This document shows, piece after piece, positions 45,598 to 58,175 of a DNA stretch of 64,000 bases. Source of the DNA: Paragordius varius. Its lineage: Eukaryota; Nematomorpha. A model generated the notes under the pieces. It was not told where the DNA came from, did no database searches, and worked only from the letters and a program-made list of their open reading frames with translations. The stretch spans positions 9,610,001-9,674,000 of the forward strand of contig OZ176050.1 of the NCBI GenBank assembly GCA_964247055.1, given 5' to 3'. How positions within the stretch are numbered: the first letter of the stretch is position 1; every line of letters begins with the position of its first letter. The translations under genes and the position numbers were made by a program.

Positions 45598-48500
45598 ATG
45601 TCACAAGAAAATTCGCATACACCTCTGTCCAATGGATTCGTTGGTCACGATACAATATTGGCTAGTAAGTTTTTTTAATGATTATTGCATCATAGCTAAA
45701 AATCGATAATATATTACTTATTTCACCAGAATAACCGTATTTTTAACTATTCCTTTTTAATGTTAGCTGCAGATTCGTATACGAGCAGTGATCCAACTCA
45801 GCCTGTATTGATACGAACAAATCTTGACGAAAAAAATGATTCCATTCCTAAAACGGGTACATATTTTTTTCATCAACCAGTAATTTTACGCTAAAAATAT
45901 ATAAAGCAATATATTTTTATTCTTACATGATTTTTTTTTAAAAAATTTGCTGGCTATCATTATATTTATTTATGCGAATATATTAAAAAAATGTATGTTT
46001 TTTGTTTAGACCAATTTATAACGGTACCCCAAAGATTTATACAAATTGCCCAAAAATATCCCACAAACATTGCATTTCATTATCAACCCTATGATGAAAC
46101 TGAAAAAAATACGACTTCAGACCAACAAATTAAACGGTCATGGTCTACTGTCACATACAAAGAATATCTCCAAAATGTTCGGAATACAGCAAAAGCTTTT
46201 ATCGCAGTAAGAAAATTTTTTTTTAAATTAATATTATAAACAAAATTTGGTTTGTTAATTAATCATTATCTTTTTTTCGTATTGAATATATATCAACACA
46301 TAACATATATTTTTTAAAAACTGATTGTAAAACTGACTGACCTTCCAGTTTTTTCCCAGATATATTTTTATATTAAAAATTGACTGATTATCTGTTATAA
46401 AAATTCTTTGCTTGTGATTGATTTTGGCAGACAAAAATAAATATTTATAAGTTTTTACAAAATATTTATAATATATACATAAGGAAAAAATAAACCAATT
46501 TTAATTAATTATAATCATAGTCAGTCTATTTGCACTAAATTGATAAAAAATTGGACCATATTTAAGTAACTGAAAATTTATATTTTAGTTAGGTTTACAA
46601 CCTAAACACTCCGTTGGTATAATCGGTTTCAATTCGCCTGAATGGTTTTACTCCAATTTTGGTGCAATCTTTGCCGGGTAAATTTTTGCTAATTTTTGTT
46701 ATCCCAATTAAAATTTAAACCACTTCAAGCTTTTCTGTTATTATACAGAATTAAAATCCTATAAAAATGAAATTGGCTTGGAATGAAGTTTTTTAATAAA
46801 CCAATTTGTATTAATTTAGCCCGTTCCAAAGTTTTAATTTACAACTCCTGATCTTAATGCTTTGCTTTTAAGTTGTGTTATTATCTGTCAATAATTTAAC
46901 TGTTTTTAATTATAAATTACTTTTCAAGAGCTTATACACTGGTTAACTCGCCTACAATGATTTTATTTTGGCAAAAAATATATGGCCCATTTTTGCATCA
47001 TTACCCTTTTTCTATAACAATAAAACATTGAAATTTATTTAATTATTAATATTTCTTTTTATTTATAACAATATTGAATAATTTATCATAACTAGGACCT
47101 TATATCAATTGCCGAAGAGTGCATGATAATAAACATAAGCCAATTTATCAAGCGCTCTTTTTAAAATAAACGCATTCAAATTTTTTCCTGTTGCCCTTTT
47201 ATGTTTTCTTATATATTCATTTTCTATATAAATGCGTGATGGTATAGTAGGTAGAGCGCCGGATTCTTGCATTGTGTGTGTGAAGTGCCAGAGTTTATAT
47301 TCCGAAACTTCGCAATTTTTCCATCCTCACTGTTAGCCCTTAGCAGGAGAGTGTTAAAACTTTCACAAGTCCTGATACAATAAGTTGTCATTATTTAATA
47401 AAAAAACCAAAAAAAGTGACTCTAAACTCATATATTTATTCATTATATATAGTGGTTTATCTACTGGCATCTATACAACAAATAATCCTGAAACATGTCT
47501 CCACGTTTTGTCGGACAGTGCGGCCGACATTGTCGTAGTTGAAGATGATTCTCAAATGGCCAAAATCCAAAAGATTAAAGATAAATTACCCAATCTCCGA
47601 GCCATTGTTCAATACAAAGGGACACCGAATCCCGTGCTAAATTCGACATCTCAACCAAATCTTACAACAGATTTATCTAGTCCCAAAATATTTAGTGTTT
47701 GTTCTTACACATATATTGATTGAATATTGCAACCGACTAGGAATCAAAAAATAACATTATCTTTAATTATTTATGCGATAATAACCTTATTTTTTATTAT
47801 TCTTGTCTATCTTTCAACATAAATATTATATACCATTTGCACTTCAAGAGTGTCCTTGAGCACTTCAAGTTGGTCGTTGAACAGTTCAAGTTGGTCCTTG
47901 AACAATTCAAGTTGGTCCTACATTTCAAGTTGGTCCTTGAACACTTTAAGTTGGTCCTTAAAATTTATAAATTTTGATTAAACCATAGTTTTTGCATTTA
48001 TTTTTTTATTTTATTATTTTTAACCTATTTTCTTTATTTATTGTATATTCATTTAAAATTAAAATTTTTTATTGAAAAACCACTTTTTTGTTTCAAACTA
48101 TTTTTTTTCAATTGAACAAAATTATTTGACTTTTAATAATGAAAAATTTTAATTTATACCCAGAAAACTTATATATTTTTTGATTTCGTGTTAAAATCTT
48201 ATAAATATCCAAAATTATTTAAGGAATTAATAAAGATATACGATTTTTCAAAGATTAAAAGTTGATATCGATTTAAAATTTATGTTAAATAATAAAAAAT
48301 AGGAAAATAATAAAATAGATGAATTATTTACGATTTGATTGATAAAAGTTAAAAACAAAACAAAAAAGTCAAAGGACCAACTTGAAGTGTTGAAGGACCA
48401 ATTTGAACTCAAGGATCAACTTGAACTGTTCAAGGACCAACTTGAATTGTTCAAGGACCAACTTAAAATGTTCAAGGACCAACTTGAAGTGTTCAAGGAC

Positions 48501-51500
48501 ACTCTTGAAGTGCAAATGGTATATTGAAGATTTTCATTGAAAAGTAGCGTAGAATAAGTTTTTGATAATTTGTTACTATTTTTGACTAACTATTACATTC
48601 TATTAATGAGGCATCTGTAAAATTAAAAAATAACCGAATAACAACTTAACCAAAATGAAACCCAAATCAAAATTTTTTGCGCAAATGTGGTAAACTACTT
48701 TTTTCCCAAAACTTTTTTTCACAGGATTAATTTAGAATGTTTTTTTTTAAAAAAATATGGACTCGGAACTGAATACGGTTCCAGCACATATTCAATGTTT
48801 TTATATAATACTCCACTTAAATATTGTCGATAATTACCCATTTTTTTATATGTCATAATTATAGTGGAAAGATTTTATTGAGCTGCATGTTACGATATCA
48901 GACGCCGAACTTGATGAAAGACTTAATTATTTATATGCTAATATGTGTTGTTCTCTCATCTACACATCTGGTACGACAGGAAACCCTAAGGGTGTTATGA
49001 TAAGCCATGATAATGTAAAAAATGTTTTATAATAGTTTAACAATCTTAAATATTTTACATTTTTGTTTTCATACTATTTACATGAGTTATTTTGTTGAAA
49101 AAGAAAAATATGTTAATTAGACATGTATAAATTTGTTGGTTTTTTCCTGCTTATTAAAACATATTATCAATAATATGACTTGCTATTAATATAGTTTAAA
49201 TTTATTTTATGACATATATGTTTAACTGTTGTATAAATATACATTTAGGAGTTTTTTTAAAAAAAATAGATTATGTGGACGAAACAGGTTGCTAAAATGG
49301 TAGGTCTTAGGGTCGGTCAAGAAGTTCTTATGACATATTTGCCCTTGAGCCATATTGCAGCACAAATTGTGGATATGTATATGGTAATGGAAACGGCTAA
49401 TACATTATATTTTGCCCATCCTGACGTATTAAAAGTAAATTTTTTGAGCTTTACAATAGCGGGTAATTTGATATTTAATATAGTTTTGTAATTAGGAGTA
49501 TAAAAATAATAATATTTTTATAAAATCAAGATAGATTTATTTTTATATATGAGTTATATAAATGACTGTTATCTTTTTCCATAATCGCCATAATTGGTTG
49601 TTTCGGTCTTTTTGAATATTGAAACAAAAAAAAAACAAATATAATACTACTTATTTACATATATTAATTTTTTTTCATTATAAATTTAAAAAACGCTTAT
49701 AACCTAAAATATGGCTGTTAACTATGCTTCATACACATCTTAATTCCAATTTTTATATTGCGGAATTAGGGAACTTTAGTACAATATCTAAAGCACGTTA
49801 GACCAACTATATTTATTGGTGTGCCACGAGTTTGGGAGAAAATGGCTGAAAAAATGCAAGAAGTTGGTCGAAGTACGCGCGGAATAAAGAAAAAAATCGC
49901 TGATTGGGCAAAATCGATCGGTACCCAAGGCACTCGAGATTTAATGAAAGGGTATAATCATTTATTAGTTTAATAATTACGAGTATGACCAAAATTACTA
50001 ATTTTCCATTAAATATCGAGGGCAGTATGTAAAGTAAAGAGCAATATTATATTTTTAAACTTTTTCTTTTTTTACCAAAAATATTTCTCTTAACTTGTAA
50101 ATCCTACTAGCAATATATTTTACCCTACTTAAATTTACTAATTTTATGGATTAATGTTTAAAATTTTTAATTCATAATAAAATGAATATTTGTAGTCAAT
50201 TTCTATCGATATTATGTTTTGGTATTCTCTTACCTAGACATCCTATACCCTGGTCATGGGGATTAGCAAATGCACTAGTATTTCGTAAGATTCACAAAGC
50301 CCTTGGACTTGACCGATGTACATATATGGTTAGTACAGGGGCCCCTATCTCTTCGGAAACATTGGCTTATTTTAATGCTCTCAACATACGGATCATGCAA
50401 GTTTACGGTAAATTATAGGTTTTTCAAAAAATTTTATGGAATGAAAATCTCATAATATTGATCAGCATATAATTATTAGCGGTTTAAACTTTAGATTTTA
50501 AATTTGCGAATATAATACATCTTGCCCTTTTATTCGTCATGTTCTTATGAGTATTTTTGGCCTTGACTATGATTATATTTGATATGGATATGTATCCTAT
50601 ATATATAATGCTAAATTTATATTTTCCCTGTTTGCATGTTGCCTTTATAAGGATAAATTGAACCTGTAGTTAAATGGTTGAACATAAACATACATCATTT
50701 AATTCAACTGCCATACATAAAACAAAAATTAGGCATGAGTGAATGTACAGGTCCCGCCACATTAAATATTCCCATAACTGGCAAATTTTGGAATGGAAGT
50801 GTTGGATTAGCAATGGATGGCTCCCAAGTCAAAATCGATGATTCTCCTGATGACAATAGTCATAAAGAGGTAATTCCCCTTTTTTGTAATATTTCAAATT
50901 TTAATCCTTCAATATATACTATTTTTGAGGATTAGGTTATGATTTAAAGTTCATTTTCTTATATTTTTTATTTAGTTATGTTTACGTGGAAGGCATGTTT
51001 TTATGGGATACATACATAGGGACAAAGAAACAAGAGATATGATAGATAAAGACGGTTGGCTTAAAACCGGTGATCTTGGGGCTTTTCAAATTACAGAAAC
51101 TGGTGGACCCTTTGTTTACATTACTGGACGGATAAAAGGTAGATGAAATAATGAATGATTTAAATGGATTTAACTTTCTTTAAATATTTATCCAATATCG
51201 TGTTCAAATGAAACGCTTGTTTTTGTCCTCAGTTTTTATATTTTGGTTTTTTTATAATAACGGATATTATTCTTTTTTTTAAATTTGTTGACGAGAATAT
51301 AGAGTCTGCAAAATCATTTATCCTTAACTGTTAATCTTGTTAACGAAAACTTATTGTTTAGATGGTAAAAATGACTATAAATATTAATTAGATTCGAAAT
51401 TTTCAAAACATTGTTGTATTTTAATGCATTAAATAAAACAAGAAATAAAACCAATAAAATTCAAATAAAAAATAATTCATGGTTAAAATATATTTATTAT

Positions 51501-53139
51501 AAAAGATACTACCCCATTTCTAAAATTTTGGATATAATTTGTTTTAAATATTTAATTGCAGAATTAATAATTACGGCCGGTGGAGAAAACATTGCACCTG
51601 TTCCGATTGAAGATGCACTCAAAGAAGAGTTGCGTGATCTCATTAGCAATGCCATGGTTGTCGGGGATTACAAGAAATTTTTGTCCGTTTTACTTACGCT
51701 AAAGGTTATTAATTTTAGAAATTGACAATACTAAATTTTCAGTGTCAAACAATTATTCATGAAGAAATAATATAATCAAAACTAAAAATTATAAGATAAA
51801 CTGTAAAAACTTAAAAAAACTACTACTTTTTATAAAGAATAAATTTTTTTTTGATGCTTATTTTTCTATATCACGTAAAATGATTACGATTTCTTTGTTG
51901 GCTTAAATTTATAAGTATAAAATATTTGTTACTTTTAAAATTTGTCTTTGTAATTTTAGTTTCCTTAACATTGCCTTTTGCATTATATATTTTCTGAACC
52001 TACTAATTCTGCCTAAATTATGAATATTATTTATTTGCTGATTTCGCATCGAATTATTCTATATATATATTAGTAAAAAAGTTTCGTCAGAAATCCCAAT
52101 TGATGGAATTTCTACACTAACTTTTCATTATCACATTTGCCATTTAGTGTGAAACTGACCCAGTAACAAATATGCCATCAGATGACTTAACTCAAGGTGT
52201 TCGAGATTACCTTGTCCAGGTGTTGGAGAATTCGGATCATGGGATAACGCATGTTTCGGAAATTTGTGAACCTCAACATCCCTTACCCCCAAGATTCAAT
52301 GAAGCTATCCGACTTGCCATAAATCGTGTAAATGAACGCGCAGTGAGTCGAGCAGCCATGATACAGAAATGGAAATTTGTTCCTCGCGATTTTAGTGTCC
52401 CTGGAGGAGAATTAGGTAGTTAGCACAAAAAGTATAGTTTTGACTAGGTTCAACTTGTGTAACTATTTAATACATTAATAATACTTTTTATGCAGGAAAA
52501 ATGGTTTTGGCCGGCGATTGTCTATATCTATTCTAATCTCTATGGCCTAACTTTGATTTTGGGGCTACATTTACACCATTTTAAGATTGTTACCTTTATG
52601 ACCGATATTATATTTGTTACTATAGATGTAGTTGAATAATGAAGTAGATGTGCCATTTCGAAAAAAATATTAATATATAAGGGTAAAAGTTATGATGGGA
52701 ATACCTTTATTTGGCTAAAAAACTCGATATCGGGGTTCCTGAATACAGTTACGTCTATTTCTAAAAACATTCACTAGTTATTTTATAATCATTAGTTATA
52801 GTGAACAGCCAACTTTTATAATCTCAATGGTTTGAAAAGTACTATTGTAAATTTGCATAACTCGTATATTTTTTTCTAAATTAAGGCCCAACTCTAAAAC
52901 TTAGGAGACCTATTGTGTTAAAAATGTACGCAAATATTATCAATTCCCTCTATGACGAAAATAAGAATGCCTTACTGCAACCAGCGACTGATTATACCCA
53001 ATCAAATGGTGGAATGGAAAATACTTTTGTAGCGAATGGCCTGGAGAGTAACTCAACACATCATGTAGTTTCCAAAAAGTTTTTATCAACCGAAGACGTT
53101 AATCTAAAACATTCCGAAAGTTATATTACACACATTTAA
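45598..53139 (+). CDS. ACSBG: Bubblegum-type long-chain acyl-CoA synthetase, copy 3
   Basis: Complete 14-exon gene, about 772 aa (2,319 coding nt). Exons: 45598-45664, 45767-45856, 46010-46206, 46589-46677, 47453-47696, 48865-49014, 49270-49434, 49770-49951, 50238-50407, 50733-50869, 50976-51138, 51562-51704, 52148-52415, 52886-53139. Motifs: [38 protein letters not shown]-loop [111 protein letters not shown]. The enzyme activates long or very-long-chain fatty acids, probably at the ER or peroxisome. Intron positions differ slightly from copy 2: an intron inside the YG|MSECTG codon is absent from copy 2, and one intron before NGITH-type sequence is lost (exon 13 is fused). The tail runs about 65 residues past the conserved end. 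Confidence 0.94.
47228..47405 (+). repeat. tRNA-derived SINE-like sequence (ACSBG-3 intron 4)
   Basis: TGGTATAGTAGGTAGAGCGC matches an A-box/D-arm and GAGTTTATATTCC resembles a B-box, with 40 nt between. The stems of a real tRNA do not form. About 100 bp of unrelated tail and an A-rich end follow. Single copy in the window. Confidence 0.5.
47831..48521. repeat. 691-bp foldback with tandem repeats in its arms (ACSBG-3 intron 5)
   Basis: Ends TACCATTTGCACTTCAAGAG and its exact inverse, flanked by TA on both sides. Each arm contains about five to six copies of a roughly 23-bp unit (AAGTTGGTCCTTGAACAGTTC and variants): 47847-47960 and, inverted, 48373-48510. The 62-aa KDQLE-repeat ORF at 48339-48527 is only a reading of the right arm. 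Larger cousin of the MITEs at 39.8, 41.8 and 57.0 kb. Confidence 0.85.
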
Positions 53140-53197
53140 AAAAATACATATAATTTTTTTCATTTTAATTTCAAAATTGCTGTGCTAATACCCAAAA

Positions 53198-53248
<51 letters not shown>

Positions 53249-53601
53249 TACAAGACTGCTCAAATTATATCAAATCGTATTATTATATAACTTACTAAAT
53301 TATGGTTGTGCGCTCCCTACCATATATGATATAGCCAAAATTCTCATCATCACAACTTTTACCTTTCTATACTACTCAATAATAATTTGTATGTACTTAA
53401 TGATTTTTTTATAATTATATACTTATTTAGCAACAGTATTACATATTGTTCGTATAATGTTTTTTATCGATATTTGAAAAATGATTTTTTATGACTATAC
53501 ACCCCAGTAAATTTCATACCCTGTGATAATCTAAAATTATATGATAAATTTATATATAATAAATATCAATATCTATAAATCCAAATATGGGTTATTTTGC
53601 T

Positions 53602-53641
<40 letters not shown>

Positions 53642-54559
53642 GTAAGACATAAATGCTTTATATTAATATAGTGATTGTAAAAGGATAGTAAAATATTGAT
53701 GAAGACACAATCACGGGTATAATGTCATTTCCATTTAACATTTTTTCCTGTTACCATTTTCCATGTAATTGCTTTAAATGCTTTCGTTGGTTTTATTACT
53801 ACATTCTGTGGAACATTGATCATCTAAATTTTTTATTCTAAAAGACATTGGAGAAACAAGGGAAGAAGTCCGAATATGCGTTCTCAAATCGGTTGAGTTT
53901 GGAATATCGATTGATAATTTTGAACTATATAATGTTAGATATAAATATATATATATTACTTTACATATGTGTTTTTAAGAGAATATAAAATGTTTAAAAA
54001 CTTATTGTGAATGGGCAGATTAAAACAGTGTGTCTAATATTAGTATATTGTATACTTTGTCGAAATAACATCTAATCATTATTTTTTAAAGATATATAAG
54101 CCATTATATACAATATGCCTAGGAAAAAGTATATTGACAATTAAGCGAATTAAACCTAAAAACCAACTTTAACACTTAAAAAACTGATTAAAATTATAGT
54201 TTCCGTTATTGGACGTTTAATATGATTTAAAACTTTATATCGTGCTAAGATATTTTATAAAATATAATTAAATGAAGTTAAAAACTTATGTTACCAAAAT
54301 CGAAAATTGCCTATGGTATACAACCCGAATGGATCAAGGCGTTTATAAGAAATGATAAAACTCGTATTTATAAAAGCGCATTGGATTACGATAAACCATA
54401 CTGTCATATATTAAATTTTATCGCACCAAATTCAATTAAATTAAAATTCGAATTGTTAAAGTTTATTTCTAACATTTTTTATATATTCTATGTTTTAACT
54501 ATCATTTAAGATTATTGAAACTTAAAATGATTCATTAATCATAAAATAATCTCATTCGT
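53140..54559. other. Spacer between ACSBG-3 and PABIR 3' ends
   Basis: Two (TA)n runs (about 53202-53237, followed by (GT)n, and 53606-53638). One small ORF (listed). Nothing else recognised. Confidence 0.5.
54288..54509 (+). CDS. Weak candidate ORF, 73 aa
   Basis: Starts MLPKSKIAYGIQPEWIKAF and ends in a hydrophobic stretch FISNIFYIFYVLTII, like a tail anchor. No family recognised, and the C-terminal part has the F/I/K-rich composition of translated AT-rich DNA. It may be a chance ORF or one exon. Confidence 0.2.
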   Translation: MLPKSKIAYGIQPEWIKAFIRNDKTRIYKSALDYDKPYCHILNFIAPNSIKLKFELLKFISNIFYIFYVLTII

Positions 54560-56655
54560 TTACCATTGAGAATCCTCAGAGAAAGATGATGCTGTATTTT
54601 CACATATCAAACGATCGGCAGGTAAAGAAGTGTTAAAAACTTCATCAGAGTTATCGGATAATAGAGAGTTTGTGGCAGTAGTTACTAGCAAAGAAGGTTG
54701 TGATAATGAAATAGTTGTGATTAAGGATTTCCTCCCTAATTTCGGTCCTAATGTGGGCTTATTTGGATTATCTTTGGAAGCAGTATAATTATTATTTAAT
54801 CGAAGGTGATCAGTTAACATGTATCTTTTATAACGTTCACCATGATAATTGGATTCATTAAAACTCCCTTTACGGCGAATAGCAAATGGATTTGTGAATT
54901 CTTGATTGATAATTGCTTGGGAGTTTTTAACATTGGATGTTGGCCCATTCACGATGCCAAACCGTGAACTTTAAAAAATGAATGGCAAATAATTATACAA
55001 TATCATTCATATTTATATCGTGTTAATTATTAAACGGACTTAATTTAAAAATTAAGAGGTTTTAATAAATAAAATTTTAAGGTAAAATTCTTAGTTTATT
55101 ATTTGTATAGTAAAATGTTATTTAATTTAAAATTTTTTTCCACTCTGATGCAGATAAAAAACTTTTTGAAATATTTATTGTTATAATAATATAAGTTAGT
55201 TTAAGCAAAGCAAAGGCCCGTTTACATTTTTTACAGTTTACAGCAAAACAACAATTAATTAATCATCCGAGTATGCAATGCAAAATATTTGGAGAATCAT
55301 CTAATTTTAATTTTATTCGACATAATTTTTCCATATCAAAATTGATTGGTAGAAAGATTATAATGTACTATACGTATTACACCATTTGAATAAAAGAAAA
55401 AGGAGGAAACTATATTTTTAAAAAAACTAATTTATATATTTAACCTAAAGAATAAACTATTTATAAAATTTGTTCAAGTGACCATCATAGTCAATAAAAT
55501 ACTTGTTAACTTGGGCAATCTAAAATTCATTTTTAAAAACATTCAAAATCATATTTATAAGTTTACTCTATTTTATCACAATGATTTTCATTGTTAGAGC
55601 CAATAGAATTCAGGCTATTTTCTTTTAGAAATGGTTTGATAAGGCTATTATCAGATCGTGGGAGAACAGACATGGGATGACTAAAATCAAGATGCATTTT
55701 AGGTGAATTAATGGACAGGGGTGAAGGTGGAAGATAAGCAAATGAATATAATTTCTTGGGTGGGGGTGAATTGCTATATGTTGATTCTATATCATCGGAA
55801 TCATCTAAAAGTTTGTAGATATAAATAAAGGATCTTGGGAAAGTATGATTTAATTTGTTAGTCAAAAAATATAGAAAATATAATACATATATAAATCACA
55901 TAGTATATTCAGAAAATTTCAAATTAATAATAAAATTATACTTAAATGTTGAACACTTCAAGCTATAAAAATTGCAACATAAATGGGCTTAAAGGTAATA
56001 TTTAAAACCCCTAAAAAGCGAGTGTTGGAGATTGGTAAAAAGGAGTCTTGCTGGTTCTTATTTTATATGGTTTTAAAATCGGTTTCTGTAAGACTGAAAC
56101 AGGTTCTGGTTGCACACAATTCCGCATCTATCAATACAAAGAAGCAGTTTGTGTGCATGATGGTAAGCGCATAAAACTTGAGTTTATTTTTATTACGATT
56201 GGACATACATTTTCGTTTGGAATCAAAAGAGCTTGGACGCAAAACAATAACTGGGCTCGTACTTCGCCTAAAATATCAATATATAAAAAAACCTTGTGAT
56301 TTGTTTGGATAACGGGCTGATCAGTGCTTTCCTATCAACTTTAATTTCACCGTCATATATCTATTTTTATTTGCGTTATAACTTTGCTATTGTCGGAGTC
56401 GCTTAACCCACCATTAATTGAAAGAGAATCTGAGTCATAATCAGTGGCAAATTTAAATTTTGTAGGTTTTTTTCCATCAATCTCAGATTAAAAAATATTT
56501 ACCAACGATAAATCTTCGCAAGAATTGGCTAATCCTAAATTAATATGAGTGTTTCTTTCATGAATAGTTTCTCGATCTATTACTTCCTCTTGTATCAACT
56601 GATGTATTCGCGAAGAAGGTGTAGTTATTTTATTTAGGGAATAGGATTGTTTCAT
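54560..56655 (-). CDS. PABIR: PABIR/FAM122-like PP2A-B55 inhibitor
   Basis: Exons 56655-56503, 56481-56412, 55804-55567, 54968-54560 give 870 nt, 289 aa (human FAM122A: 287). FAM122 proteins bind the B55 subunit of PP2A and block phosphatase action, affecting cell-cycle entry and checkpoint control. The diagnostic part is RIHQLIQEEVIDRETIHERN (residues 16-35), aligning with RLHQIKQEEGMDLINRETVHER in human, followed by an E/D-D-L-S-L and acidic stretch and SPPPKKLYSFAYLPPSPL (compare SPKRIDFIPVSPAPSP). The C-terminal half is Ser/Thr/Asn-rich and disordered. Odd: the first two exons are separated by only 21 nt (GT...AG) holding an in-frame TAA. If that is not an intron, the gene is broken. An in-frame TAA directly precedes the ATG. 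A possible further 5' exon starts at 56890 (MSIYGVKNAAPEQF...SPVLK), but I could not join it in frame. Confidence 0.72.
56482..56502 (-). other. Putative 21-nt intron in PABIR
   Basis: Begins GTAAAT and ends CTGAG, phase 0. Removing it deletes an in-frame TAA and yields a protein of family-typical length. Confidence 0.65.
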
Positions 56656-56734
56656 TTATGAAAACACCTAAAAATATCTACATTCATAAAAAATTAAAAA
56701 TTATAACCTTTAAAATGAACAACATTAAAAAATT

Positions 56735-56807
56735 GACTCTGTGGCCTAATGGATAAGGCGTCTGCCTCCGGAGCAGGAGATTGTGGGTTCGAGTCCCATC
56801 AGAGTCG
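56735..56807 (+). tRNA. tRNA-Arg (anticodon CCG)
   Basis: 73 nt folding into a full cloverleaf: acceptor GACTCTG/CAGAGTC, D-arm GCC-TAATGGATAA-GGC, anticodon stem TCTGC/GCAGG with loop CTCCGGA, T-arm GTGGG-TTCGAGT-CCCAT, discriminator G. A T-run follows at 56808. No intron. It lies 80 bp upstream of the PABIR start on the opposite strand. Confidence 0.96.
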
Positions 56808-57035
56808 TTTTTGTTATTTTTATACTTTAAAACAGGCGATTCTTTAACAAATTGCTCCGGGGCCGCATTTTTGACTCCATAAATCGACATGTTTTTTTCT
56901 AGTTCGCCGGTCAGCAGAAAGATTCGGAAATTTGGTTGAGAAATTTAATTTTACTAATATGATGTGATCTTATTTTTCAAATTGTGGAATATGTATTTGG
57001 TGCTTTACCAGATTTTTCGTAGGCCGCACATAATA

Positions 57036-57272
57036 TACCATTTACGATTTATATTCACTCTTGAACAATTCAAATTCACCCTAAAAATAAATTTTTTTTT
57101 CAGTATGAAATATATGGCATAGTTAATTATTTTTTCAGTATTATTTTAATTTTAAACAAAATTTCATTTATAAAAATATTAAAAAATATAAGTAATTTTT
57201 AATCTTATAAGACACATAATTTATTCTAGGGTGAATGAATTGTTCAAGGGTGAATTTGAAGTGTAAATGGTA
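57036..57272. repeat. TACCATTTAC-family MITE, copy 4
   Basis: TACCATTTACGATTTATATT, a TTGAACAATTC block and CACCCT on the left; inverted AGGGTGAATTTGAAGTGTAAATGGTA on the right, split here by position: last base 57272. TA on both sides. Confidence 0.7.
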
Positions 57273-58175
57273 TATCTCGGGGGGCGTCATGCGGCCTCTT
57301 GGATTCCCCTGCTTTAAACAAACTCCTTTTACAATTTCCTAAAATATTAAACAACTACACCATAAATACTTTGACCTTTTAATAGCGAGATATCAGATAT
57401 GAAAAAAATAGTTCCTAACTTATTTTTTTATTAAAGTTAAATTATCGGCCTTATATTAATTAAACCAAATTATTGAATTTACTCGCCAAGTATTTTATGA
57501 TTCTAAACAACTAAAATACTCTGAAATCGTTTGTATTAAAAAGATTTCAGAGAAGAGGTTTAGGTATTCTATGTTAGCTTATTGAAAAAAATTAAACCGA
57601 AGGGGTACAGGGGCCTAGTATGGGAGGTATTATAACCCGCGCATCATAAATATGTTAGTGCCGTAATAATATATTTTACGATAAGACTGTCTTGAAATTT
57701 TGGCATGGGCCAATATAGGACCCTACCAAGGACCATTCTCCGGGTGAACTCACCGCCCCATTACCAGGAATGATGACATAGCGCAGTTTTATAAACAAAA
57801 CCAGTCTAGATGTGAAAAAATGTAACAAAAATAATTAAAAAAGTGATTCTGTCCGGTTCGTGAAATTCGGAACCGGTTCCTAATGCATACAAGAACATAA
57901 TTAGTCTAAGACAGCCACATATACAAATGAGTGAATTATATATCCAGCCTATTTAAGCATTAATTGGCTTATTTAGTACATTTTCTTTGGATATGGCAAT
58001 ATTTAGCATTTTCTTATGACTCTGTGATTTTTTGTAAACCGTTTGTTTGAAAGAAAAACATTTATTTACATGGAGTTTTGATATAAGGAATATCATTTTT
58101 CATGTATTATTATTATAATTTTTAATTTATAATTTTTGCAATTTTTTATTGTCCATTTAAAAGTGCGCACATAAA
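57273..58175. other. Spacer with a possible hAT terminus
   Basis: CATGCGGCCTCTTGGATTCC near 57291 resembles the right end of the Charlie-like element at 20.2 kb, perhaps a solo remnant. 57600-57800 is less AT-rich than its surroundings but shows no identifiable gene. Confidence 0.35.

Noticed and set aside
47231-47310. Second tRNA gene
   Set aside because: A-box and B-box are present but acceptor and anticodon stems do not pair; better explained as a SINE or tRNA fragment.
48339-48527. ORF of KDQLE/FKDQL repeats, looking like a coiled coil
   Set aside because: It is the right arm of the foldback; the left arm gives the inverse. No start context or conservation.
56684-56890. Minus-strand 68-aa ORF containing DGTRTHNLLLRRQTPYP
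   Set aside because: That peptide is the antisense reading of the tRNA-Arg gene, a well-known false protein. Only the first 27 residues (from 56890) might be a 5' exon of PABIR, and they do not join in frame.
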